Assembly (NCBI GenBank): GCA_030640695.1
Contig: DAOWIX010000036.1
Location: 1 to 5,810 of the forward strand
Direction of reading: 5' to 3'
DNA length: 5,810 bases
Source of the DNA: Deltaproteobacteria bacterium
Lineage (GTDB): Bacteria; Desulfobacterota; Anaeroferrophillalia; Anaeroferrophillales; Tharpellaceae
This document shows positions 1 through 5,787 of the stretch, piece after piece. How positions within the stretch are numbered: position 1 is the stretch's first letter; every line of letters starts with the position of its first letter. Position numbers and translations under genes: made by a program. Below the pieces are notes generated by a model, which saw only the letters and a list, made by a program, of their open reading frames with translations, did no database searches and had not been told where the DNA came from.

Positions 1-47
1 CCCCGCTGGAGCCCAGCCAAAATATCTTTTAACTCATCACTATTCAT
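1..47 (-). CDS. larB: LarB-like nickel-pincer cofactor synthesis protein, N-terminal start only
   Basis: A gene on the minus strand starts at the ATG at 45-47 and runs off the left edge. It is too short to stand out as an open frame. The visible residues are MNSDELKDILAGLQR, with the next codon beginning GG. This fits the usual LarB opening, a short helix of the type M-x4-L-x2-(L/I)L-x4-(R)G, which comes before the conserved EEAL...DLGFA...DHHR region that would lie outside the window. LarB carboxylates the pyridinium ring of nicotinate adenine dinucleotide and cleaves it, giving the substrate that LarE then sulfurates. The upstream neighbour is larE-like, which supports the call. An in-frame TGA at 51-53 limits the start to this ATG or the GTG at 48-50. 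The start lies inside a heptamer array and has no clear Shine-Dalgarno sequence beyond the array's own GATGAG. With only 15 residues the identification is tentative. Confidence 0.55.
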   Translation of the reverse strand, partial: MNSDELKDILAGLQR

Positions 48-85
48 CACTCATCACTCATCATTCATCATTCATCATTCATCAT
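34..85. repeat. Degenerate heptamer tandem array (TCATCAC/TCATCAT) at the larE-larB junction
   Basis: Seven 7-bp units are visible. TCATCAC lies at 34-40, 44-50 and 51-57, and TCATCAT at 58-64, 65-71, 72-78 and 79-85. A 3-bp TAT at 41-43 interrupts the array. On the coding (minus) strand the units read ATGATGA or GTGATGA, so every unit carries potential start codons and a TGA stop. The stop of the larE-like gene (68-70) and the start of larB (45-47) are both made of array sequence. Since seven is not a multiple of three, gaining or losing one unit would change the reading frame across it. It resembles the short tandemly repeated heptamers known from cyanobacteria and similar filler repeats in other bacteria. 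It is too short and has no spacers, so it is not CRISPR. Confidence 0.93.
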
Positions 86-646
86 TAATTTACCGTCTAC
101 CACCAGACAAGCTCGAGCAGGGTTATTCCAGGCTGCCAAACCGGCATCTCGGGCGGCGTTGCGAATCGTCTCTTTATTCCAGCCACAGAGACGAAGCGGA
201 CTGATAACACCAAGTTCGGTCAAGGCCCGCATGCCGGGCCGGCGTTCGGGCGAATCGTCAACATGAGTGCCGTCGCAAAGCGTTATTGAATCATCAACAA
301 GCCCAAAAACCTTCTCAAAAAGATGCCGTTTACAACGATAACAACGATCTTTTTTCTGATCGCCCCAGACAGCCAGCATCTCTTTTTTAGAGAAATCGAC
401 AATTACGCCACTTTCAGCCCTAACGGCCGCCAATGCCGCAGCCCGTTCCTGAGGGTAGACCCCGGGGTGATCAAAAAAAACGGGCCGCACATTGATCGTG
501 GCAATATGCTGAAAAAAATGGAGCAACCAGAGACTGTCGATACCGCCGGAACAGGCCAGCCAGACCGGGGAGAGATTCTGGGCCAACTTTATCAGAGCCG
601 TACGGGGATTTTCGTTGGGATCTATAGTTAGTCGATTACTGTACAT
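68..646 (-). CDS. larE: LarE-type PP-loop ATPase (sulfur insertase-like), short form lacking the usual C-terminal domain
   Basis: This 192-residue protein has an ATP-pyrophosphatase (PP-loop) signature, SGGIDS at residues 33-38. LarE-like motifs follow: CYRCKRHLF at 102-110, DGTHVDD at 125-131, ERRPG at 134-138, ELGVISPL at 144-151 and ARAC at 177-180. LarE activates the LarB product by adenylylation and adds sulfur to it during nickel-pincer nucleotide synthesis. Some LarE enzymes use one sacrificial cysteine near the ACL motif. Others have three cysteines, CxxC plus the ACL cysteine, and are reported to bind a [4Fe-4S] cluster. C102, C105 and C180 match the second type. Typical LarE proteins are about 270 residues and continue after ACL with an ASR-type motif and a second domain. 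Here the protein ends 12 residues after C180, inside the heptamer array. The start overlaps the upstream gene by 11 bp and has no visible Shine-Dalgarno sequence, so translational coupling is likely. It could be a distinct short PP-loop family or a truncated LarE. Confidence 0.72.
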   Translation of the reverse strand: MYSNRLTIDPNENPRTALIKLAQNLSPVWLACSGGIDSLWLLHFFQHIATINVRPVFFDHPGVYPQERAAALAAVRAESGVIVDFSKKEMLAVWGDQKKDRCYRCKRHLFEKVFGLVDDSITLCDGTHVDDSPERRPGMRALTELGVISPLRLCGWNKETIRNAARDAGLAAWNNPARACLVVDGKLMMNDE

Positions 647-1487
647 TGGGATTTTGAATACGGATCTTTACCTTGCTTAAGTCGACCTGACGGTCACTAA
701 AAAATTTTTCTATATGGGGAGTAATCAAAGAGCTCAGATGAGCCTTAACATCGACAATTTCCTCTCGCAAACGTTCACCAATCGCCTCCTGCAGCAGAAG
801 TCTGAGACTCTCTTGCAATTTTTTTTGTCCATCCCCGACCACACGACCGCTCTCCTGAAACTGGACGACCTCGATTTCAGCACTAAAAACCTTAAGCCCT
901 TCAAGAGAATAAAGCGGCAGATAGATATTAAAGAGGAGGATATCCGGCTCGGCCGGGTTGGTTGCCACCGCCATCTCATCGACTAAATCTGCAGTTGTTT
1001 CAGAAATCAGTTGAGGCGGTCGGGAGAGATCGGTTTCGGCCGCCAACGGCTGAATCTCATCCCTGATAGTAACTGGCTGTTTCAGCAGATAAATAACCCC
1101 GAAAAGTTGTGCCAGCCAGAGAACAGCAGCAACCCCAATCGCAATTTTCAAAATCAGGGACGCAGCCTTGCCAACCGTCTGGTTAGCAAAAAAATCAAGG
1201 TCGTCAATATCAAGAGCTACGCTGGCAAGAACATCCTCGGAGGCGACCACTCCAGCCCCACCGACGCCGGAATCATCTTCAACCTGAAGCTCCTCGGATT
1301 CAGATTCATCAAGTTCGGGTTCATCTAGTTCGAACTCAAAATCATCTTCAGACTCTCCATCCAGATGACCCTCCGAATCAACAAACTGATCGGTTTGATC
1401 TTCAGAAAAATCAAACTCATCGATAAAATCATCGTCGGCCAGAAGTTTATCGATCTCATGAGTATCGAGCTTGGTTTCTTGAGCCAT
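636..1487 (-). CDS. Acidic single-pass membrane protein with FliL-like periplasmic domain, function unknown
   Basis: I do not recognise a named family for this 283-residue protein with confidence. Residues 1-72 are extremely acidic, with 33 Asp or Glu and no Arg, and are probably disordered in the cytoplasm. One hydrophobic segment, about 111-135, has Lys107 and Lys114 on its N-terminal side and should be a membrane anchor with the C-terminus outside. Residues 183-283 have a strand-rich start (ILLFNIYLPLYSLEGLKVF), a long amphipathic helix near 221-260 and a final strand, KVKIRIQN. That order recalls FliL and related basal-body-associated proteins, but the resemblance is by pattern only. DUF3426-type proteins share the acidic-linker-plus-anchor layout, but the N-terminal zinc ribbon is missing here. 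The gene lies 97 bp downstream of ftsY and overlaps the larE-like gene by 11 bp. The start is fixed by an in-frame stop just upstream (TGA, 1494-1496), and no Shine-Dalgarno sequence precedes it. Confidence 0.8.
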   Translation of the reverse strand: MAQETKLDTHEIDKLLADDDFIDEFDFSEDQTDQFVDSEGHLDGESEDDFEFELDEPELDESESEELQVEDDSGVGGAGVVASEDVLASVALDIDDLDFFANQTVGKAASLILKIAIGVAAVLWLAQLFGVIYLLKQPVTIRDEIQPLAAETDLSRPPQLISETTADLVDEMAVATNPAEPDILLFNIYLPLYSLEGLKVFSAEIEVVQFQESGRVVGDGQKKLQESLRLLLQEAIGERLREEIVDVKAHLSSLITPHIEKFFSDRQVDLSKVKIRIQNPNVQ

Positions 1488-1490
1488 AGT

Positions 1491-1574
1491 CAGTCAGTGG
1501 GCAATGGGCCGTGGGCAGTAGGCAGCGGGCAGTAAAAATTACTGATGACTGACAACTGGCGACTGGCCACTGCT
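1491..1574. repeat. Inverted pair of degenerate heptamer arrays filling the ftsY-downstream gap
   Basis: Two heptamer arrays face each other. The left one reads CAGTGGG, CAATGGG, CCGTGGG, CAGTAGG, CAGCGGG, CAGT over 1495-1533, with an extra CAGT at 1491-1494. The right one reads ACTGATG, ACTGACA, ACTGGCG, ACTGGCC, ACTGCT over 1541-1574. ACTG is the complement of CAGT, so the arrays are in opposite orientation. They meet at a perfect 6-bp stem, CAGTAA (1530-1535) and TTACTG (1539-1544), around an AAA loop. The whole block could fold into a long imperfect hairpin in DNA or in the ftsY-operon transcript. It occupies nearly the whole gap between the ftsY stop and the next gene. There is no U-run directly after the central stem, so it is not a standard intrinsic terminator. 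Confidence 0.88.
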
Positions 1575-1581
1575 AAAAAAG

Positions 1582-2880
1582 TTACACTTTATCAAAAAGG
1601 GCATTCACAAAATCTTTAGAATCAAATGTCCGGAGATCCTCGATACTTTCGCCAATACCAATATAGCGCACCGGAACTCCAAGTTCATCACAGACCCCGA
1701 CAACCACCCCACCTTTGGCAGTACCATCAAGTTTGGTCATAACCAATCCCGTAACCCCAATCGCCTCATGAAAAGTCTGAGCCTGAGTAATTGCATTCTG
1801 ACCGGTATTGGCATCAAGCACTAAAAGAACCTCATGCGGTGCCCCCGGCATAGCCTTACCCAGCACCCGCTTAATTTTTTTCAACTCATCCATCAGGTTA
1901 ACTTTGGTATGCAGACGGCCAGCAGTATCGATAATGACAATATCAGCTTCTCGTTTGATCGCTGATTGTACCGTATCAAAAGCCACAGCCGCCGGATCAG
2001 CGCCCATGCTCTGTTTGATAATCGGCACCTTGGCCCGTTCTGCCCAAACCATAAGTTGCTCGACGGCGGCGGCGCGAAAAGTATCAGCAGCACCTAAAAC
2101 AACTTTTTTCTTCTGTTTTGTAAAGATCGAGGCGAGCTTACAAATAGTCGTCGTTTTACCCACACCATTAACCCCGATAGTCATGATAACATAGGGTTTT
2201 TCATCGATCTCCCAAGTAGCTTCGGCCTTCGATAATATAGCGCCAATCTCACTTTGAAGGAAATCACGAAGGTGGGCTGGGTTTTCAAGTTCCTTATGAG
2301 AGACCTTCTCCTCGATTTGCGAGAAGAGTCGGTAGCTGGTCTTGACCCCGAGATCAGAGGTCAGAAGAATCTCTTCAAGCTCCTCAAGAAACTCTTCATC
2401 AATCTCTTTGTCACCGTAAAAAAGATTATCCAGGGTACCGACAAATTGATTTCTGGTTTTGGCAAGGCCCTGTTTGAGACGGGAGAAAAGACCCCGCTTC
2501 GCTCTCTTCTCAGACGCCGCATCTTCTACGGCATCATCAATGAGACCCGACTCCGGCATGTCGGTTGCCGCTGGCGTTTCGACTTCAGCATTTTTGACAT
2601 CATCAACATCTGAGACCGCCCCCGACCCTTCTCCAACTTCAGCAAGCTCGGCTTCATCTAACGGTACAGACTCAGGCTCAGATCCAGATTTTAACGTAGC
2701 ACCATTTTCTTCGCGATCGCCTGCTAAAAGCTCCACATCTGTCTCGGACTCGCTCTCCGGCACATCTTCCAACTTATTCAGCCGCCCGAAAAGACGACCG
2801 AAGAGACCGCCACGCCCCTTCTTCAGCCCCTCTTCCCCGACGTCGTTTTTTTGTTCATCCGACTCTTTATCTATAGACAT
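1582..2880 (-). CDS. ftsY: Signal recognition particle receptor FtsY (SRP-GTPase)
   Basis: FtsY is the membrane-associated GTPase that receives Ffh-bound ribosomes and hands nascent membrane proteins to SecYEG. The 432-residue protein has all SRP-GTPase motifs: P-loop GVNGVGKT at 236-243, DTFRAAA at 266-272, DTAGR at 318-322, DANTGQNA at 356-363, TKLDGTAKGG at 382-391 and GIGE at 408-411. The four-helix N domain spans about 130-220. An acidic A domain of about 125 residues comes first. Two basic amphipathic segments are visible, GLFGRLFGRL near 25-34 and RGLFSRLKQGLAKTR at 129-143. The second is the conserved lipid-binding helix at the A-N boundary, and the first resembles the extreme N-terminal membrane-targeting helix of E. 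coli FtsY. The start is supported by GGAG (complement of 2889-2892) 8 bases upstream of the ATG. It is the first gene of the minus-strand series, and its neighbour beyond the divergent gap is the CorC-like gene. Confidence 0.97.
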   Translation of the reverse strand: MSIDKESDEQKNDVGEEGLKKGRGGLFGRLFGRLNKLEDVPESESETDVELLAGDREENGATLKSGSEPESVPLDEAELAEVGEGSGAVSDVDDVKNAEVETPAATDMPESGLIDDAVEDAASEKRAKRGLFSRLKQGLAKTRNQFVGTLDNLFYGDKEIDEEFLEELEEILLTSDLGVKTSYRLFSQIEEKVSHKELENPAHLRDFLQSEIGAILSKAEATWEIDEKPYVIMTIGVNGVGKTTTICKLASIFTKQKKKVVLGAADTFRAAAVEQLMVWAERAKVPIIKQSMGADPAAVAFDTVQSAIKREADIVIIDTAGRLHTKVNLMDELKKIKRVLGKAMPGAPHEVLLVLDANTGQNAITQAQTFHEAIGVTGLVMTKLDGTAKGGVVVGVCDELGVPVRYIGIGESIEDLRTFDSKDFVNALFDKV

Positions 2881-2913
2881 TCATAGTTCTCCACGTTATT
2901 ATATAGTCAAGCT

Positions 2914-2933
2914 GCAGGGAACCCCTCCCCTGC
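2914..2933. repeat. GC-rich inverted repeat in the ftsY / corC divergent gap
   Basis: GCAGGG (2914-2919) and CCCTGC (2928-2933) form a perfect 6-bp inverted repeat around an 8-base loop. It lies about 34 bp upstream of the ftsY start, between ftsY and the proposed ftsY promoter. A leader hairpin or a weak operator are both possible. A repeat this short may also be chance in a GC-rich patch. Confidence 0.35.
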
Positions 2934-2946
2934 CAAACAGTCTTGA

Positions 2947-2975
2947 AAAATAGTCGATAGCGCCTCTTTTGTAAA
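2947..2975 (-). promoter_or_regulatory. Candidate sigma70-type promoter for the ftsY operon
   Basis: On the minus strand TTTACA (complement of 2970-2975) and TATTTT (complement of 2947-2952) are separated by exactly 17 bp. They match the -35 and -10 consensus at five and four of six positions. Transcription would start near 2940 and give a leader of about 60 nt before ftsY. The element overlaps the region just upstream of the divergent corC start, including its ribosome binding site at 2973-2978, so the two genes may interfere with each other. The assignment is by pattern only. Confidence 0.35.
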
Positions 2976-2990
2976 GGAAATACTTGAAAA

Positions 2991-4310
2991 ATGGACTATC
3001 TTGCCCTGCTCCCCAAAATCTCTCTCTTTTTCCTGCTGATTCTCTGTTCAGCCCTTTTTTCCGGCACCGAAACCGCTCTCTTTACCCTGCGCCGCCATCG
3101 CCTCAACCACTACCAGGATGACCATCCCCGGGCAGTACGGTTGCTTGAGAAGATTCTCAACCAACCCCGCGAGTTTATCAGCACAATCCTGATCTGTAAC
3201 AATTTTGTCAATGTCGCGGCCTCTGCCCTGGCGACCATGATATGTATTGACATCTGGGGTGAAAGCGGGGTCCTCATTGCCACCGTTGCAGTTACTGCAA
3301 TCCTCTTGATCGGAGCCGAGATCACCCCCAAAACCTACGCCGCTGCCCGCCCCGACAATATCGCTCTCAAAGCGGTTCTGCCGCTACTCCTCTTGATAAA
3401 GCTCTTAAAGCCGGTCAACCGTTTTCTAGCGGTTGCCGTAAACCTTCTGTTGCGGTTAATGGGCCTGCCCAAACGAATGCAGAAACTGACCCTCTCTGAC
3501 GCAGAGATCAAGAGTATCATCCTGACCGGAAAACAGGAAGGCTTACTCCGGGAAAGTGAAAGTTCAATGATCGCCAATCTTCTCGATATCGACAAAACCA
3601 GGGCTCGTGGGGTCATGAAACCGCGCACCCAAATCATCTCACTAGGACTCGACTCATCCCTGAAAAAAATCAACGAAGTCGTCAAACAACACGGCTTCTC
3701 CCGCTACCCGGTTTACGATCAGGAGCTTGAGAACATTGTCGGGATTCTCCATATCAAGGATCTTTTTCGCTCAGCCAGCAAACCTTTCTCTCTACGTCAT
3801 CTCCTGCGTCCGGCCCACTTCTTTCCGGAAACTGCAACCCTGGATGAGCTTCTCGAAAGATTCCGTAAGCACAGTGTCAGCTTAGGTATAATTGTTGATG
3901 AGTATGGCGGTATTGAAGGTATTTTGAGCCGCGATGATATCGTCAGCGAGATCGTCGGCCATTTGGCAGATGAGACCGACCAAAGTCACCCTTCATCAAT
4001 AAGCACCCTCAAAGAGGGGGCCTACCTGATCCCAGGAACCCTTCCGCTAAGAAAGATTGAACAGGCAATCCCCAAACTAAAATTCTCCCAGGAAATTGAA
4101 TATGATAATCTGGCCAGCCTGATCCTTGGTCATCTCGGCCAGATCCCCAAACCGGGTGCCACCATCCGCTTAGACAACCTGGAACTTACAGTAACAAAAA
4201 CTGCCCAAAATCGCATAGTCATGGTCAAGGTTACCCAACTATCCGACACTCCTCCAAAGCCTGAGCCCAAAGTTTCAATTAATAACGGAAAAAGTAGCAA
4301 CCACAAATAA
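2991..4310 (+). CDS. HlyC/CorC (CNNM) family membrane protein with DUF21, CBS pair and CorC_HlyC domain
   Basis: The 439-residue protein has the full domain order of bacterial CorB/CorC-type proteins, which take part in Mg2+ (or Co2+) efflux and resistance. The DUF21 membrane part covers about 1-165. Its hydrophobic segments lie near 5-27, 62-84, 92-112 and 126-158, and it has the conserved SGTETAL at 24-30 and GAEITPKTYA at 108-117. Two CBS motifs follow at about 205-262 and 268-325, marked by VMKPRTQI, FSRYPVYD, NIVGILHIKDL and GIIVDEYGGIEGILSRDDI. They usually bind adenine nucleotides and gate transport. A CorC_HlyC domain spans about 335-415, followed by a polar tail. The length is normal and nothing is missing. 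The start has AAAGGA at 2973-2978, 12 bases upstream of the ATG, which is slightly long spacing. The gene diverges from ftsY. Older annotations call this family hemolysins, but toxin activity is not implied. The transported ion cannot be read from sequence. Confidence 0.93.
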   Translation: MDYLALLPKISLFFLLILCSALFSGTETALFTLRRHRLNHYQDDHPRAVRLLEKILNQPREFISTILICNNFVNVAASALATMICIDIWGESGVLIATVAVTAILLIGAEITPKTYAAARPDNIALKAVLPLLLLIKLLKPVNRFLAVAVNLLLRLMGLPKRMQKLTLSDAEIKSIILTGKQEGLLRESESSMIANLLDIDKTRARGVMKPRTQIISLGLDSSLKKINEVVKQHGFSRYPVYDQELENIVGILHIKDLFRSASKPFSLRHLLRPAHFFPETATLDELLERFRKHSVSLGIIVDEYGGIEGILSRDDIVSEIVGHLADETDQSHPSSISTLKEGAYLIPGTLPLRKIEQAIPKLKFSQEIEYDNLASLILGHLGQIPKPGATIRLDNLELTVTKTAQNRIVMVKVTQLSDTPPKPEPKVSINNGKSSNHK

Positions 4311-4318
4311 CCACAATT
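4299..4318. repeat. Short direct repeat across the corC-like stop codon
   Basis: AACCACAAAT (4299-4308) is followed directly by AACCACAATT (4309-4318), two 10-bp copies with one difference. The stop codon TAA (4308-4310) straddles the junction of the copies. It probably arose by a small tandem duplication and slightly affects only the end of the gene. Confidence 0.6.
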
Positions 4319-4323
4319 AAATC

Positions 4324-4359
4324 TTGACAATTATCAACAATGGGCGTAGTTGATGATTG
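4324..4359 (+). promoter_or_regulatory. Consensus -35 hexamer overlapping an 11-bp dyad, upstream of the flavoprotein gene
   Basis: A perfect TTGACA lies at 4324-4329. It overlaps the left arm of an inverted repeat, CAATTATCAAC (4328-4338) and GTTGATGATTG (4349-4359), which match at ten of eleven positions around a 10-base centre. The one mismatch is T-G, so an RNA copy could pair fully. No good -10 hexamer sits 17 bp downstream (TAGTTG, 4347-4352). TATAAC at 4375-4380 and TATACA at 4383-4388 are poorly spaced from any -35. The layout suggests a repressor or activator site over a promoter for the next gene. No T-run follows the dyad, so it is unlikely to be an intrinsic terminator for the preceding gene. 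The rest of the 121-bp spacer holds an AT-only palindrome (4402-4416) and the ribosome binding site AAAGGAG at 4417-4423. Confidence 0.5.
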
Positions 4360-4431
4360 CTCCATAATAATCGCTATAACTCTATACAAAAGCCCCTTAC
4401 ATATTTTTCAAAAATAAAAGGAGATATTTGA

Positions 4432-5787
4432 ATGAAAAGTGATGTCGTAATTATCGGTGGTTCGGCTGCCGGATTGATGGCCGCTGTAACTCTTAAAAAA
4501 AGATCCAGTGAAAAAACTGTCACAGTTATCAGAGACGTTGTTAAAACCCCAGTCCCCTGTGGAATTCCTTATATCTACGGAATCATGGGTCAGGTTGACA
4601 AGGATCTGATCCCGGATCAGCTTTTCATTGATCAGGGGATTAAAATCTTACAAAAAGAGGTCACCGATATTGATCGCGCCAAAAAAGAGGTGATTTTTGC
4701 CGATGAAGGGAGGGTTTCCTACGACAAACTGATTATCGGCACCGGTTCCAAACCTTTCGTCCCTCCCCTGCCTGGCATTGACAAAGCTAATGTCTTTACC
4801 GTACACAAAGACACAAACTGCCTGAAAAAGGTCTATAGAGCCTTAGAACCGGCCCGTAACGTAGTAGTCATCGGCGGCGGATTTATTGGAGTCGAGATGG
4901 CTGAACAGATCGCCATGATGGGTCAGAAAGCAGGCGCTGAAAAAACCGTGACCGTTGTCGAAATGCTGCCACGCTGCCTGATGCTCGCCTGCGAAGAGGA
5001 TTTCTGTCTCGAAATCGAAGGTGAACTTAAAAAACTTGGCATAACCGTCAAGACCAACTGCCAGGCAGGAGAGATTACCGGCAGGGATAAGGTTGAAGGT
5101 GTCAAACTCGCCGATGGCGAAGTGCTGGCGGCCGATGCCGTCATTATCGGCATCGGGGCTCAGGCCAATATCGACCTGGCCGTAAAATGCGGCCTTGCCG
5201 CAAACTCTCGCGGGGGTATCATGGTTGACAAATATATGCAAACTGAAGATCCCGATATCTTTGCCGCCGGCGACTGTGCCACTAAATTCTCATGTATCAC
5301 CGGCAAACCTAGCGGTATCCGTCTCGCCTCTGTCGCCTGCGGCGAAGGTATGATTGCCGCAAGTAATCTCGACGAGAAAAAGCGCGAAACCTTAGGAGCT
5401 TTAGGGGCTTTCAGCACCATGGTCGGCCAACGCGCCGTCGCCGCTGCCGGCCTGACTACTAAAGCTGCGACCGAAGAAGGCATCGACTTTGTAATCGGTG
5501 AAGCCACGGCTCCCAACCGTCACCCCGGCCACCTGCCCGGAGCAATCCCCGACATGAAAATTAAACTTCTTTTTCGCAAAGATAACGGCCAGGTTATCGG
5601 CGGTCATGTCAGCGGCGGCGAAGCCGCCTCCGATATGGTCAACATTATCGCTGTCGCAATTCAAGCCCACCTTACCGCCGAACAACTGGCAGTCATGCAG
5701 TATGCCACCCATCCCCTGATGACCTCATCACCTTTAAGCTACCACGTCATGCTGGCTGCAGAAAACGCCTCTGTCAAACTCAGTTAA
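4432..5787 (+). CDS. FAD-dependent NAD(P)H oxidoreductase, CoA-disulfide reductase / NADH oxidase type
   Basis: The 451-residue protein is a two-dinucleotide-binding flavoprotein. The FAD-binding Rossmann motif is IIGGSAAG at 7-14, and IIGTGSKPFVPP at 101-112 is the usual second FAD region. The NAD(P)H motif is VVIGGGFIGVEMAE at 145-158, and FAAGDCA at 277-283 contacts the flavin. A single redox cysteine, C43 in PVPCGIPY, sits where CoA-disulfide reductases and NADH oxidases carry theirs (CGxPY), rather than the CxxxxC pair of lipoamide dehydrogenases. Likely reactions are reduction of CoA disulfide, persulfide or polysulfide, or of O2, using NAD(P)H. The substrate cannot be decided. The C-terminal dimerisation domain (about 325-451) contains YATHP at 424-428, which recalls the HP of the lipoamide dehydrogenase His-Glu pair but without the Glu. 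The protein has ten cysteines. The start is supported by AAAGGAG eight bases upstream. It appears to be transcribed on its own from the preceding spacer, and the 23 bases after it show nothing clear. Confidence 0.9.
   Translation: MKSDVVIIGGSAAGLMAAVTLKKRSSEKTVTVIRDVVKTPVPCGIPYIYGIMGQVDKDLIPDQLFIDQGIKILQKEVTDIDRAKKEVIFADEGRVSYDKLIIGTGSKPFVPPLPGIDKANVFTVHKDTNCLKKVYRALEPARNVVVIGGGFIGVEMAEQIAMMGQKAGAEKTVTVVEMLPRCLMLACEEDFCLEIEGELKKLGITVKTNCQAGEITGRDKVEGVKLADGEVLAADAVIIGIGAQANIDLAVKCGLAANSRGGIMVDKYMQTEDPDIFAAGDCATKFSCITGKPSGIRLASVACGEGMIAASNLDEKKRETLGALGAFSTMVGQRAVAAAGLTTKAATEEGIDFVIGEATAPNRHPGHLPGAIPDMKIKLLFRKDNGQVIGGHVSGGEAASDMVNIIAVAIQAHLTAEQLAVMQYATHPLMTSSPLSYHVMLAAENASVKLS

Noticed and set aside
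5..29. GCTGG-AGC-CCAGC hairpin followed by an AT-rich stretch, a possible terminator for a plus-strand gene entering from the left.
   Set aside because: The stem is only 5 bp, there is no clean T-run, and the same bases encode the likely larB N-terminus on the minus strand.
34..85. CRISPR-like repeats.
   Set aside because: Units are 7 bp and contiguous, with no spacers of regular length and no cas genes.
2898..2903. Perfect TATAAT on the minus strand close to ftsY.
   Set aside because: A start from it would fall on the ftsY ribosome binding site, and no -35 hexamer lies 16 to 18 bp upstream.
2459..2953. Long open frame on the plus strand opposite the ftsY N-terminus, giving a Ser/Pro-rich protein.
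   Set aside because: It is the antisense shadow of the acidic ftsY A domain, whose Asp/Glu/Ser codons read as Ser and other polar residues on the other strand. It has no domain or ribosome binding site.
4335..4354. FNR/CRP-type site made from ATCAA and TTGAT half-sites.
   Set aside because: The half-sites point outward and are 10 or more bases apart, unlike the TTGAT-N4-ATCAA layout.
4843..5712. Several minus-strand open frames opposite the flavoprotein gene.
   Set aside because: They overlap a clearly coding Rossmann-fold gene, are mutually overlapping and show no family motifs.
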